NCBI GenBank assembly: GCA_947456845.1
Contig: CANGUJ010000087.1
Span: forward strand, 1-11,171
DNA from: Burkholderiales bacterium
GTDB taxonomy: Bacteria > Pseudomonadota > Gammaproteobacteria > Burkholderiales > JAEUOS01
Length of the DNA: 11,171 bases
Reading direction: 5' to 3'
Shown: one piece after another, positions 1 to 7,082 of the stretch
Layout of the letters: each line of letters begins with the position of its first letter
Numbering within the stretch: position 1 is the stretch's first letter
Notes under the pieces: model-generated
The model's input: only the letters and a program-made list of their open reading frames with translations
Told to the model about the DNA's origin: nothing
Databases searched by the model: none
Program-made: the position numbers and the translations under genes

Positions 1-90
1 GTGCGGCTTGATGCGCGTCAATGAATCCGCGCACTTCCGGGGAAAAGAAGGGATCGACGGTGCCGGGCGCATGGCCGCCGCGCCACGGGC

Positions 91-107
91 GGCAGGGTCG
101 CCCTGCC
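91..107 (-). terminator. GC-rich stem-loop after the ABC binding-protein gene
   Basis: A perfect 7-bp inverted repeat, GGCAGGG-TCG-CCCTGCC, lies about 18 bases beyond the stop codon of the minus-strand binding-protein gene. The position suits a transcription terminator or an mRNA 3'-end stabiliser. No T-run follows it on the minus strand, so it is not a classical intrinsic terminator. A simple GC-rich chance hairpin cannot be excluded. Confidence 0.35.
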
Positions 108-125
108 CCGCGACCGCCGGGCCTG

Positions 126-1118
126 CTAGTCGATGACCCGGTCCACGCGCGCCATCAGTTCGGCGCTCAGCTTCACGCCGAGGGCGGCGGCGGTCGTCCG
201 GTTGACCACCAAATAGTAGCGGGTCGGCTGCTCGAACGGGATATCGGCCGGCTTCGCGCCCCGAAGTATCTTGTCTACGAAGATGCCGGCGCGACGGAAA
301 TTGTCGTTGACGTCCGCGCCGTAGCTCAGCAGGCCGCCGGCTTGGGCGTAATAATCCTGCGGGTAGACCGACGGCAACCGATGCCTGAGCGCAAGCTGCG
401 CGATCTGCGCGCGTTGCTCCAGGAGGAATGAGTCGACGAGGATGATCAGGCTCTCGGCACGCTCGCGCGCCATGGTCGCGAAGGCGCGCTCGATTTCGTC
501 CGGCGCGCGCGCTTGCACCTCCATCACCTGCGCCCCGAGTAGCCGCGCGGCCGCCTGGACCTGCGCCATGAGCGTCGGATGCACGCGGTTCTCGGGGTTC
601 GTGAGCACGGCGATTCGCCTGAGCTTTGCGACCACGCCGTGCATGATCTCGACCAGCTTGGCAACGGTGTCGACGATACCGTCCGACATGCCCGTGATGA
701 CGCCGCCAGGCCGCGCCAGGCTGGCCGCAAAGCCGCTCCCCACGGGATCTCCGTTCGTCACGACCACGATGGGCGTGGCGGGCGCCGCCTTGTGCGCCGC
801 GCGAACCGCGATGGTTCCCGGCGCGAGGATCAAGTCAACCTTCCGGCTGGCCAGTTCGGTCGCCAGCGGCTCCAGGCGCTCGGCCTTGCCGTCGGCGAAA
901 CGCATGACAAGCTCGACATTCTTGCCTTCGACATACCCCTTGTCGCGCAAGCCTTGCATCAGCGCCTCACGGCGCCCGGCATCCTCCATGAATCGAAGCG
1001 TCCCGAGGTCGAGGTAACCGATGCGCCATCGCTTGGGCTGCTGCTGCGCAAACCCGGGCGCGTGCGCCGCTAGCATGCCCGCGCCCAGCGCGACGGCCCA
1101 TTTGCGGCGGGGGTTCAT
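126..1118 (-). CDS. ABC-type substrate-binding protein (ABC_sub_bind / TrpX-like family)
   Basis: A 330-residue secreted solute receptor. The N-terminus has a basic start (NPRRKW), a hydrophobic stretch and an Ala-rich end with likely cleavage after A24 (GFA/QQQ), so the mature protein is periplasmic. The body fits the ABC_sub_bind (PF04392) fold: an early RIGYLDLG strand, LARPGGVITGMSD near the middle, the RRIAVLTNPEN segment, and a C-terminal EQPTRYYLVVNRTTAAALGV block close to the family's usual EQPTKFELVINLKTAKALG pattern. Known relatives bind amino acids or aromatic compounds and usually work with an ABC permease and ATPase, but neither is present here. The ATG at 1118 is preceded by a strong Shine-Dalgarno sequence (AGAGGAG on the minus strand, about 1121-1128). 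It lies 60 bases downstream of the VOC gene on the same strand, so the two are probably co-transcribed. The ligand is unknown. Family assignment is firm, function is generic. Confidence 0.85.
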   Translation of the reverse strand: MNPRRKWAVALGAGMLAAHAPGFAQQQPKRWRIGYLDLGTLRFMEDAGRREALMQGLRDKGYVEGKNVELVMRFADGKAERLEPLATELASRKVDLILAPGTIAVRAAHKAAPATPIVVVTNGDPVGSGFAASLARPGGVITGMSDGIVDTVAKLVEIMHGVVAKLRRIAVLTNPENRVHPTLMAQVQAAARLLGAQVMEVQARAPDEIERAFATMARERAESLIILVDSFLLEQRAQIAQLALRHRLPSVYPQDYYAQAGGLLSYGADVNDNFRRAGIFVDKILRGAKPADIPFEQPTRYYLVVNRTTAAALGVKLSAELMARVDRVID

Positions 1119-1178
1119 CAGGACTCCTCTGGCCGGTGCCGGGCGTTCCGCATCGACCCGCGCTGCCGGCGCATTGGC

Positions 1179-2147
1179 TCAATGCGGCGGCATGTGCCAG
1201 AGCGCCGCCTCGTGCCCGGTGGCATAAAAGAGGTTGGTCACATCCGGGTTGCGGTTGACGAAGCGGCGCGCGTACATGGGGTGGCGCATGCTGCGCACCT
1301 CGTGCTCGAGGGTCGCGATCACCGCGCCGGACCGCGGGTCGATGATGTCCTTGAAACGGTACTGGCTCGCGTCACTCTCCTCGAAGACGAGGCCGCGCTC
1401 GAGCAGACGCCGGTGCACCCCCGAGAAATCCGCCACCGTGATCTGGACATGGTGCCCGTCATAGGGGGGCAAGTCGCGCGCGGTTTCACGGTACACCAGG
1501 CTGCCGTTCAGGCCGGTGGACACGCGCAGGAACGCGCCGGCCGCGTCGGTGCCGCGCGTCACGGCCGCGGCGAGCACCTCGGTGTAGAAGCGCCCGATGC
1601 CCTCCAGCGTGCCGGGCGCGACGTCGATTTCGACATAGGGCATGCCCAGCACGATGGGGCCGAAGCGCGCCGCATCCGGGGCATGTACGCGGATGCGATT
1701 GCCCCAGGGGCAGGTGACATTGACCACCTCGCCGTCGCGCGCGAAGGAGAACAGCGTCCCCGCAAGCATGGGCGCGACGCGTTCGAGGCGGCCCATCAGC
1801 ATGTCCAGGCTGGGCAGCACCAGTCCGGTGGTGCCGCGCAGCACCTGGGCCGGCGCCTCCGGCAGGTGGAACTGGCAGGTGCCCACGTTGATCCAGGCGT
1901 TGTCCACGCCGGTCAGGAGGTAAGGGTCACGCGTCAGTCCCAGCCCGGTCACGTAGAAGATGACGGCCAGTCGCTGGTCCGGCACGCGCACGTTGACGTG
2001 GCCGAATTCGACGATATTGCCGATGTCCTGGGTGGTGCGGTCGAACACGGGTTGCGCGGGAGTTTCGTGGCGGGTTGGATTCAGGGTTTGTCTTCCGGGA
2101 AAAGCCTCATCGTGCAAGCCGTGAGTATAGTGGAACGACAGCGCCAC
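1179..2147 (-). CDS. Two-domain VOC (extradiol dioxygenase/glyoxalase superfamily) protein
   Basis: Encodes about 322 residues with two VOC domains, roughly residues 41-160 and 165-285, plus a 35-residue C-terminal tail. The first domain opens with FGHVNVRVPDQ and holds CQFHLPEA and CPWGNRIRVH. The second has MPYVEIDV, HHVQITVAD and DPRSGAVIATLEHE. This is the size and plan of type I extradiol ring-cleavage dioxygenases. The metal triad looks damaged, however. The first domain keeps H50 but has Thr and Arg where His and Glu are expected. The second keeps H233 and E281 but has Tyr or Glu in the first His position. Ring cleavage is therefore uncertain; isomerase, hydrolase or binding roles are possible. 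The start is also uncertain: the most upstream GTG (2147) has no clear Shine-Dalgarno sequence, and the first 35-40 residues lie outside the fold. A GTG near 2048 gives a shorter product. It is divergent from the Mo-hydroxylase operon. Confidence 0.8.
   Translation of the reverse strand: MALSFHYTHGLHDEAFPGRQTLNPTRHETPAQPVFDRTTQDIGNIVEFGHVNVRVPDQRLAVIFYVTGLGLTRDPYLLTGVDNAWINVGTCQFHLPEAPAQVLRGTTGLVLPSLDMLMGRLERVAPMLAGTLFSFARDGEVVNVTCPWGNRIRVHAPDAARFGPIVLGMPYVEIDVAPGTLEGIGRFYTEVLAAAVTRGTDAAGAFLRVSTGLNGSLVYRETARDLPPYDGHHVQITVADFSGVHRRLLERGLVFEESDASQYRFKDIIDPRSGAVIATLEHEVRSMRHPMYARRFVNRNPDVTNLFYATGHEAALWHMPPH
2124..2129 (-). promoter_or_regulatory. Possible -10 box (TATACT) for the two-domain VOC gene
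   Basis: TATACT on the minus strand matches five of six positions of the sigma70 -10 consensus. The -35 region upstream is poor (TGTAGG at 17-bp spacing). The box lies inside the longest version of the VOC reading frame. If it is the true promoter, translation must start further in, for example at the GTG near 2048. Position is accurate to about one base. Confidence 0.22.
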
Positions 2148-2149
2148 CT

Positions 2150-2176
2150 ACAGGGTAATCCCTTGTGCCACCCTGT
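2150..2176. promoter_or_regulatory. Operator-like dyad ACAGGGT-N13-ACCCTGT
   Basis: A perfect 7-bp inverted repeat with a 13-base spacer lies in the short region between the divergent VOC gene and Mo-hydroxylase operon. It overlaps the best -35 candidate for the plus-strand operon. The heptamer GGGTAAT from its left half recurs at 2185-2191, 32 bp away or about three helical turns. Placement and symmetry suggest a site for a dimeric regulator. No regulator gene is in the window, so its family is unknown. Confidence 0.45.
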
Positions 2177-2193
2177 CCAAGCTTGGGTAATAT
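2163..2193 (+). promoter_or_regulatory. Possible sigma70 promoter of the Mo-hydroxylase operon
   Basis: TTGTGC (2163-2168) and TAATAT (2188-2193) are separated by 19 bases. Both hexamers are only moderate matches and the spacing is long, as at activator-dependent promoters. A start near 2200 would give a leader of about 30 bases with GGAG at 2221-2224 before the ATG at 2230. Confidence 0.3.
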
Positions 2194-2229
2194 CCGCTCC
2201 CGGACTACACGAACCCTCGCGGAGACCCA

Positions 2230-3084
2230 ATGAAAGCCCCACCCTTCGCCTATCGGCGTGCCGAGAATCTGACAGCGGCCTGCGCGCTGCTCGATGCGCA
2301 CGGCGGCAACGCGCGCATCCTGGCCGGCGGCCAGAGCCTGATCCCTACGCTCAACCTGAGGCTTTCGCAGCCCGAACTGCTTATCGATATTTCCCAGATC
2401 GCGGACTTGCGCGGCATCCGCGTCGGCGCGAATGAAGTGGTGATCGGCGCACTCACCCGTCATGTGGATATCGAACGCTCCGCCGACCTGGCGCGCCTGT
2501 GCCCGACGCTGGTGGAGGCGGCGCGCCACATCGCCCATCCGGCGATCCGCAATCGCGGCACCATCGGCGGCTCGATCGCGCTGGCCGACCCGGCCGCCGA
2601 GTGGCCGGCCGCCGCCCTGGCTTTCAACATGACCTTCACCGCGGCCTCGAGCAAGGGCGAACGCACGCTTTCGGCAACCGGCTTCTTCAAGGGCCTCTAC
2701 GAGACGGCGCTGGAACCGGGCGAGGTGTTGAAGAGCATCCATGTGCCCCTGCCTGCGGCGGGCGGCAAGGCGGCCTTCGGCGAACTCACGCGCCGCAGCG
2801 GCGACTACGCCATTGCCGGCGCTTTCGTTAATGCGAACCTGTCCGGCGGCAGGCTCTCCGGTGTGCGCATCGCGTTCTTCGGCGTGGCCACCCAGCCCGT
2901 ACTCGCCGTCGGCGCGATGCAGGCCCTCGAAGGCACGGGCGGCGACGCCGCCGCACTCTCCGCCGCGCGCGCGCGCCTGGAAGCGGACCTCGACCCGATC
3001 GCCGACCTCTACAACAGTCGCGCCACCAAACTGCACTTGAGCGGCGTGCTGCTCGGCCGCCTCGTCGCCAAGCTATTCGCCTGA
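2230..3084 (+). CDS. Molybdenum hydroxylase, FAD-binding medium subunit (CoxM/CutM-like)
   Basis: A 284-residue subunit that passes electrons from the iron-sulfur subunit to FAD and then to an external acceptor in xanthine dehydrogenase-family enzymes. The two FAD-binding signatures of CoxM-type proteins are present: AGGQSL at residues 32-37 and TIGGS at 111-115, the latter within PAIRNRGTIGGSIALADPAAEWPA. The C-terminal half resembles the CODH flavoprotein C-terminal domain (GDYAIAGAFVNA, RIAFFGVATQPV). Length is normal for the family and no signal peptide is visible, so it is cytoplasmic. The ATG at 2230 follows a good Shine-Dalgarno GGAG at 2221-2224. It is the first gene of a three-gene operon, only ten bases before the [2Fe-2S] gene. 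The M-S-L order is that of coxMSL, but the substrate is not implied to be CO. Confidence 0.93.
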   Translation: MKAPPFAYRRAENLTAACALLDAHGGNARILAGGQSLIPTLNLRLSQPELLIDISQIADLRGIRVGANEVVIGALTRHVDIERSADLARLCPTLVEAARHIAHPAIRNRGTIGGSIALADPAAEWPAAALAFNMTFTAASSKGERTLSATGFFKGLYETALEPGEVLKSIHVPLPAAGGKAAFGELTRRSGDYAIAGAFVNANLSGGRLSGVRIAFFGVATQPVLAVGAMQALEGTGGDAAALSAARARLEADLDPIADLYNSRATKLHLSGVLLGRLVAKLFA

Positions 3085-3094
3085 AGGAAAGCCC

Positions 3095-3598
3095 ATGGAC
3101 CACCTGATCACCGTCAACCTCAAGGTCAACGGCACCGACGTCACCAAGAGCGTCGAGCCGCGCACCCATCTCGTCGATTTCCTGCGCAACGAACTTTCGC
3201 TCACCGGCTCGCATGCGGGCTGCGAGCACGGCGTATGCGGCGCCTGCACCGTGCTGGTCGACGGCGAGATCGTGCGCGGCTGCCTGACGCTCGCGTGCCA
3301 GCTCGAAGGCGCGCATGTGCAGACCGTTGAAGGCCTCACCGAATCCGGGGCGATTGCAGACCTGCAAACCGCCTTCCACCAGCGCAACTCCCTGCAGTGC
3401 GGCTACTGCACGCCCGGCATGCTGGTATGCGCGTCGGCGCTGATGGACGAGCACCCGCAGGCCAGCCGGGAGGAGATCCGCGAATACCTGTCCGGCAACT
3501 ACTGCCGCTGCACCGGTTATGAAGCGATCGTCGATGCCATCGAGTCCACCATGAAGAACCGTGCTGCAGGCAAGGCGCTGGCCGGGGAGGACGCATGA
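3095..3598 (+). CDS. Molybdenum hydroxylase, [2Fe-2S] small subunit (CoxS/CutS-like)
   Basis: A 167-residue electron-transfer subunit carrying two [2Fe-2S] clusters. The N-terminal plant-ferredoxin-type domain has C43, C48, C51 and C63 (GCEHGVCGACTVLVDG). The C-terminal helical domain has C102 and C105 (QCGYCTPGM) plus C137 and C139 (NYCRCTGYE). All eight cysteine ligands are therefore intact. It relays electrons from the Mo-pterin centre to the FAD subunit in the cytoplasm. The ATG at 3095 follows an AAGGAA Shine-Dalgarno sequence directly behind the stop of the FAD gene. Its own stop overlaps the start of the large subunit (ATGA, 3595-3598), which points to translational coupling and fixed stoichiometry. 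Subunit assignment is secure; the oxidised substrate is set by the large subunit. Confidence 0.96.
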   Translation: MDHLITVNLKVNGTDVTKSVEPRTHLVDFLRNELSLTGSHAGCEHGVCGACTVLVDGEIVRGCLTLACQLEGAHVQTVEGLTESGAIADLQTAFHQRNSLQCGYCTPGMLVCASALMDEHPQASREEIREYLSGNYCRCTGYEAIVDAIESTMKNRAAGKALAGEDA

Positions 3599-5967
3599 AC
3601 GCACCCGTTCCGGGCTTGAAGCCCACCACCTACATCGGCCAGGACACCCCGCGCGCCAACGCCCGGCGCCTCTTGGCAGGACGCGGCCAGTACGTCGATG
3701 ACATGCACCTGCCGCGCGAACTGCATGCCGCATTCGTGCGCAGCCCGCACGCCCACGCGCGCATTACCCGGCTCGACCTCTCCAAGGCGCGCCAGGCCAG
3801 GGGCGTGTTCTGGTGCGGCACCGGGCATGACGTGGCTGCGGTGGTGTCGCCCTGGGTGGCCACGCTGACCCACTTCAAGGGCTTGAAATCGGCGCCGCAA
3901 TATGCGGTGGCGCTCGACCGCGCCACCTGGCAGGGAGAGGCGGTCGCGGTCGTTGTCGCGCAAACCCGCGCGCAGGCCGAGGACGCCGTGCAACTGGTGG
4001 AAGTCGAATACGAGACCCTGCCGGCGGTCACCGACATGGAAACCGCTCTCGACGCGACCACGCCGGTGATCCACCCCGATCTGGGCGACAACCTCGCCTT
4101 CACCCGCAGCCTCGATACCGGCGGCGTGGGCGACGTCTTCGCCGGCGCGCACCTGGTCGTCGAGGATACCTTCCGCTTCGGCCGGCACACCGGCGTGTGC
4201 CTGGAGCCGCGCGCCATCACGGCCGACTACGACGCCTCCGAGCACCAGCTTACCGTGTACCTGGCCAACCAGGCGCCGCACATGATGCGCGACATCTTCG
4301 CCAAGCATCTGGACATGCCGGAATCCAACGTGCGCGTCATCGCCCGCGACATCGGCGGCAGCTTCGGCATCAAGGTGCATGTGTATCCGGACGAAATGGC
4401 GATCGTCGGCATCGCGAAGCTGCTCAAGCGGCCGATCCGCTATTCGGCCGACCGGCTCGAATCCATGTCCACCGACATCCATGCGCGCGAGCACCGGGTC
4501 AAGGCGCGCATGGCCGTCGACAAGGACGGCCGCATCCTCGCCTTCGACATGGAAGACCTGACCGGCATCGGGCCCTACTCGGTCTACCCGCGCACCAGCG
4601 CGGTCGAGGGCAACCAGGTGGTCAACCTGACCGGCGGCCCGTACGACTTCCGGCACTACATCGCCAGCCTCAAGGTGGTGTTCCAGAACAAGACGCCCAC
4701 CTGCCAGTACCGCGCCGTCGGCCACCCGATTGCCGTGGCGGTGACCGAAGGCCTGGTCGACCTCGCGGCGCAAAAGCTCGGCATGGACCCCGCGCAGTTC
4801 CGCCGGCTGAACCTGATCCCCGACGACAAGTACCCCTATACCTCGGCCTCCGGCCTGAAGTTCGAGCAACTCTCGCACCACGCCTGCCTGGACAAGCTGC
4901 TGAAGCTGATGGACTACCCGAAGTTGCGCGCCGAGCAGGCCGCGTTGCGCGCCAAAGGCATCCATCGCGGCATCGGCCTGGCGGCATTGATCGAGGTAAC
5001 CAACCCGTCGGCGCTGTTCTACGGCGTCGGCGGCGCGCGCATCTCGGCGCAGGACGGCTGCACCCTGCGCCTCGAACCCACCGGCTGGGTCACCGCCATC
5101 ACCGGCGTGACCGAGCAGGGCCAGGGCACCGAGGGCATGATCGCGCAGGTGGTGGCCTCCGCCGTCGGCATCCCGGTCGAGCATGTGCGCGTGATCACCG
5201 GCGATACCGACGTCACGCCCTACGGCGGCGGCACCTGGGCGTCGCGCGCGGCAGGCATCGGCGGCGAGGCCGCGCTGCAGGCGAGCAAGGAATTGAAGTC
5301 CAACATCCTGGCGTTGGCCGGTGCCATCCTCAAGCGCGATGCCGCCGGCCTGGACCTGCGCCAAAGCCAGATCGTCGAGCGCGCCACCGGCGAGGTGCTG
5401 CAGCCCCTGTCGGAAACCGCGCGCATCGGCCAGTACCGCCCCGACACCCTGCCGCGCGAGTTCCAGCCGCAGCTGTCGGTGACCCGCCAGTACGGCCAGC
5501 GCGACTGGCCCTTCGTCTTCACCAACGGCATCCAGGCCAGCTACGTCGAGGTCGATCCCGACACCGGCTTCACCAGGCTGCTCAAGCACTGGATGGTGGA
5601 GGATTGCGGCACCATCATCAATCCCATGCTGGTGGACGAGCAGCTGCGCGGCGGCATCGCGCAGGGCATCGGCGCGGCCATGCTCGAGGAGATCCTGTAC
5701 GACGCGGACGGCAACCTGAAGAACGCCACCCTCGCGGACTACCTGGTGCCGATGGCCGCCGAAATGCCCGACATGGTGTTCGGCCATGTCGAGACGCCGA
5801 CCAAGTCATCCGAATTGGGCGCCAAGGGCGCGGGCGAAGCCGGTACCGCCGGCGCGCCGGCGGCGGTGATGAACGCCATCAACGACGCGCTGGCGCCGTT
5901 CAACGCGCGTGTCACCGACCAGCCGTTCACCCCGGAGCGCCTGCTGAAGGCGCTGGGCAAGGTTTAG
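3595..5967 (+). CDS. Molybdenum hydroxylase, Mo-pterin-binding large subunit (CoxL/CutL-like)
   Basis: The 790-residue catalytic subunit, full length for the family, should bind molybdopterin cytosine dinucleotide and hydroxylate a carbon with water as oxygen source. The N-terminal a/b-hammerhead domain includes RRLLAGRGQYVDD. Cofactor-binding motifs follow: GGSFGIK at 254-260, GQGTEG at 509-514 and GDTDVTPYGGGTWASRA near 536-552. The catalytic glutamate is E748 in GAKGAGEAGTAG. The active-site loop is QYRAVGHP at 371-378. It replaces the AYxCSFR of form I CO dehydrogenase, so the Cu-ligand cysteine is absent and CO oxidation is unlikely. It also differs from the AYRGAGR of form II enzymes. 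Aromatic, N-heterocyclic or aldehyde substrates are all possible. The start overlaps the previous stop and has GGGGAGG at 3584-3590. The stop codon is four bases from that of the convergent Bug gene. Confidence 0.93.
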   Translation: MNAPVPGLKPTTYIGQDTPRANARRLLAGRGQYVDDMHLPRELHAAFVRSPHAHARITRLDLSKARQARGVFWCGTGHDVAAVVSPWVATLTHFKGLKSAPQYAVALDRATWQGEAVAVVVAQTRAQAEDAVQLVEVEYETLPAVTDMETALDATTPVIHPDLGDNLAFTRSLDTGGVGDVFAGAHLVVEDTFRFGRHTGVCLEPRAITADYDASEHQLTVYLANQAPHMMRDIFAKHLDMPESNVRVIARDIGGSFGIKVHVYPDEMAIVGIAKLLKRPIRYSADRLESMSTDIHAREHRVKARMAVDKDGRILAFDMEDLTGIGPYSVYPRTSAVEGNQVVNLTGGPYDFRHYIASLKVVFQNKTPTCQYRAVGHPIAVAVTEGLVDLAAQKLGMDPAQFRRLNLIPDDKYPYTSASGLKFEQLSHHACLDKLLKLMDYPKLRAEQAALRAKGIHRGIGLAALIEVTNPSALFYGVGGARISAQDGCTLRLEPTGWVTAITGVTEQGQGTEGMIAQVVASAVGIPVEHVRVITGDTDVTPYGGGTWASRAAGIGGEAALQASKELKSNILALAGAILKRDAAGLDLRQSQIVERATGEVLQPLSETARIGQYRPDTLPREFQPQLSVTRQYGQRDWPFVFTNGIQASYVEVDPDTGFTRLLKHWMVEDCGTIINPMLVDEQLRGGIAQGIGAAMLEEILYDADGNLKNATLADYLVPMAAEMPDMVFGHVETPTKSSELGAKGAGEAGTAGAPAAVMNAINDALAPFNARVTDQPFTPERLLKALGKV

Positions 5968-5971
5968 GCGG

Positions 5972-6931
5972 CTACTCGGCCTTGAGGTTCAAGGCGCGCA
6001 CCAGTTGCGCCTTTTCCTCGTTGTCGGCGCGCAGCCGCCGGTCGAAGTCGCGCCGGCCCATGAACGAGACGCGCTGGTGCAGCTTGGCCGCGGAGGCGCG
6101 GAAGCCTTCCGAGGCGGTGGCGTCCGCGCAGGCCTTCTCGAGTGCGGCCAGCACCGGTTCCGGCGTACCGCGCGGCGCATACACGCCGTTCAGGCCCGGC
6201 ACGCCGGCGGGGTAACCGAGCTCGACCATGGTGGGCACGTCGGGGAAGGCGCTGTGGCGCTGGTCGGAAAACACCGCCAGCGCGCGCACACCCCGGCCGG
6301 CCATGCCGGAGATGGAGGCAGCCGCAAACGCGACCTCGCCCGCGATCAGCTGCGGCAGCAATTGCGGCTCGCCGCGAAACGGAATATGGGTGGCGCTTAC
6401 CTTCGCCGCCTGCAGAAGCGCGGAGGCCGACAGGTGCGGCACCGAGCCCACGCCGGTGGTGCCCCAGTTGAACTTGCCGGGTTGCGCTTGGCCCGCCGCA
6501 ACCAGCTCGGCCATGGTCTTGTAAGGCGCGCTGGGGCCGACGAAGATGGCCATCACGTTCTCGAAACTCTGGCACACCGGGACGATGGCGTCGTAGGTGT
6601 AGGGCACGCTCTTGAGCAGGTGCGGTGCCACCGTGAGGGGTGTGTTGGGCGAAATCGCCACCGTATAGCCGTCCGGCGCGGCGTTGGCCAGGGCAGCGAA
6701 GCCGATGGTCGCTGCCGCGCCTTCGCGGTTGATCACCGGAAACGGCTGGCCAGTCACTTTCGAGAGTTCCGCAGCCAGCGCGCGCGCCATCACATCGACG
6801 CCCTGGCCGGCCTGGAAGGGCACGATCACCGTGACCGGTCGCGCCGGATAGGCGCCTTGCGCCAGCACGTCGAGAGACAACAGGCCGAGAACTGGCAGCA
6901 GCATTCGGCGGAAGCGGCGTGGAATTCGCAT
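5972..6931 (-). CDS. Bug-family tripartite tricarboxylate transporter substrate-binding protein
   Basis: A 319-residue periplasmic receptor. The signal peptide has a very basic start (RIPRRFRR), a hydrophobic core, and likely cleavage after A24 (LDVLA/QGAYPARP). The mature N-terminus carries the Bug/TctC (PF03401) signature: YPARPVTVIVPF, then D-x-x-AR and the INREGAAATIGFAAL segment, with AAPDGYTVAI further on. One oddity is PFQAGQG where most relatives have PFxAGG. Family members bind organic acids such as citrate, nicotinate or glutamate, and many are encoded without TctA/TctB, as here. It converges on the Mo-hydroxylase operon with four bases between stop codons, and is divergent from a second Bug gene. 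The ATG at 6931 has only a weak Shine-Dalgarno sequence (GCGAGA). The ligand cannot be deduced from sequence. Confidence 0.9.
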   Translation of the reverse strand: MRIPRRFRRMLLPVLGLLSLDVLAQGAYPARPVTVIVPFQAGQGVDVMARALAAELSKVTGQPFPVINREGAAATIGFAALANAAPDGYTVAISPNTPLTVAPHLLKSVPYTYDAIVPVCQSFENVMAIFVGPSAPYKTMAELVAAGQAQPGKFNWGTTGVGSVPHLSASALLQAAKVSATHIPFRGEPQLLPQLIAGEVAFAAASISGMAGRGVRALAVFSDQRHSAFPDVPTMVELGYPAGVPGLNGVYAPRGTPEPVLAALEKACADATASEGFRASAAKLHQRVSFMGRRDFDRRLRADNEEKAQLVRALNLKAE

Positions 6932-6961
6932 GGGTATGTCTCGCAGGAGTCAGGGTGTCGT

Positions 6962-6979
6962 GGCGGGCATGATACCGCC
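6962..6979 (-). promoter_or_regulatory. Possible -10 box (TATCAT) inside a GGCGG-N8-CCGCC dyad
   Basis: On the minus strand TATCAT (6974-6969) matches five of six consensus -10 positions and sits exactly between the arms GGCGG and CCGCC. A start near 6962 would give a leader of about 30 bases for the Bug gene at 6931. No good -35 box stands upstream. The dyad could be an operator covering the promoter. Confidence 0.3.
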
Positions 6980-7043
6980 TGCGGATTGGAATAGACTCAT
7001 GCAGCTTCGCCGATCGGGCACGCATTTCGGCCCGTAAACACCA

Positions 7044-7059
7044 GGCAGCCCGGACTGCC
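7044..7059 (+). other. Small stem-loop GGCAG-N6-CTGCC before the second Bug gene
   Basis: A 5-bp inverted repeat with a six-base loop ends 23 bases before the start codon at 7083. It could be a leader hairpin or half of an operator. Such short GC repeats are common by chance in DNA of this composition. Confidence 0.2.
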
Positions 7060-7082
7060 CCCGAAACAACATGGAGACACGC

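Noticed and set aside
3517..5787. A 756-residue open frame antisense to the Mo-pterin subunit
   Set aside because: The opposite strand encodes an intact CoxL-like protein with every family motif. The antisense product is a His/Gly/Asp/Val-rich string without recognisable domains, as expected from biased third codon positions in GC-rich DNA.
2230..5967. Carbon-monoxide dehydrogenase (coxMSL)
   Set aside because: Gene order agrees, but the Cu-ligand cysteine motif AYxCSFR is replaced by QYRAVGHP, and no coxDEFG accessory genes are present.
5968..5971. Terminator between the convergent Mo-pterin and Bug genes
   Set aside because: Only four bases separate the stop codons, and I saw no convincing hairpin with a T-run at the junction.
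4197..6215. A 672-residue plus-strand frame overlapping the Mo-pterin gene in another phase
   Set aside because: Its product is Arg/Pro/Gly/His-rich low-complexity sequence and runs across two real genes, so it is a shadow frame.
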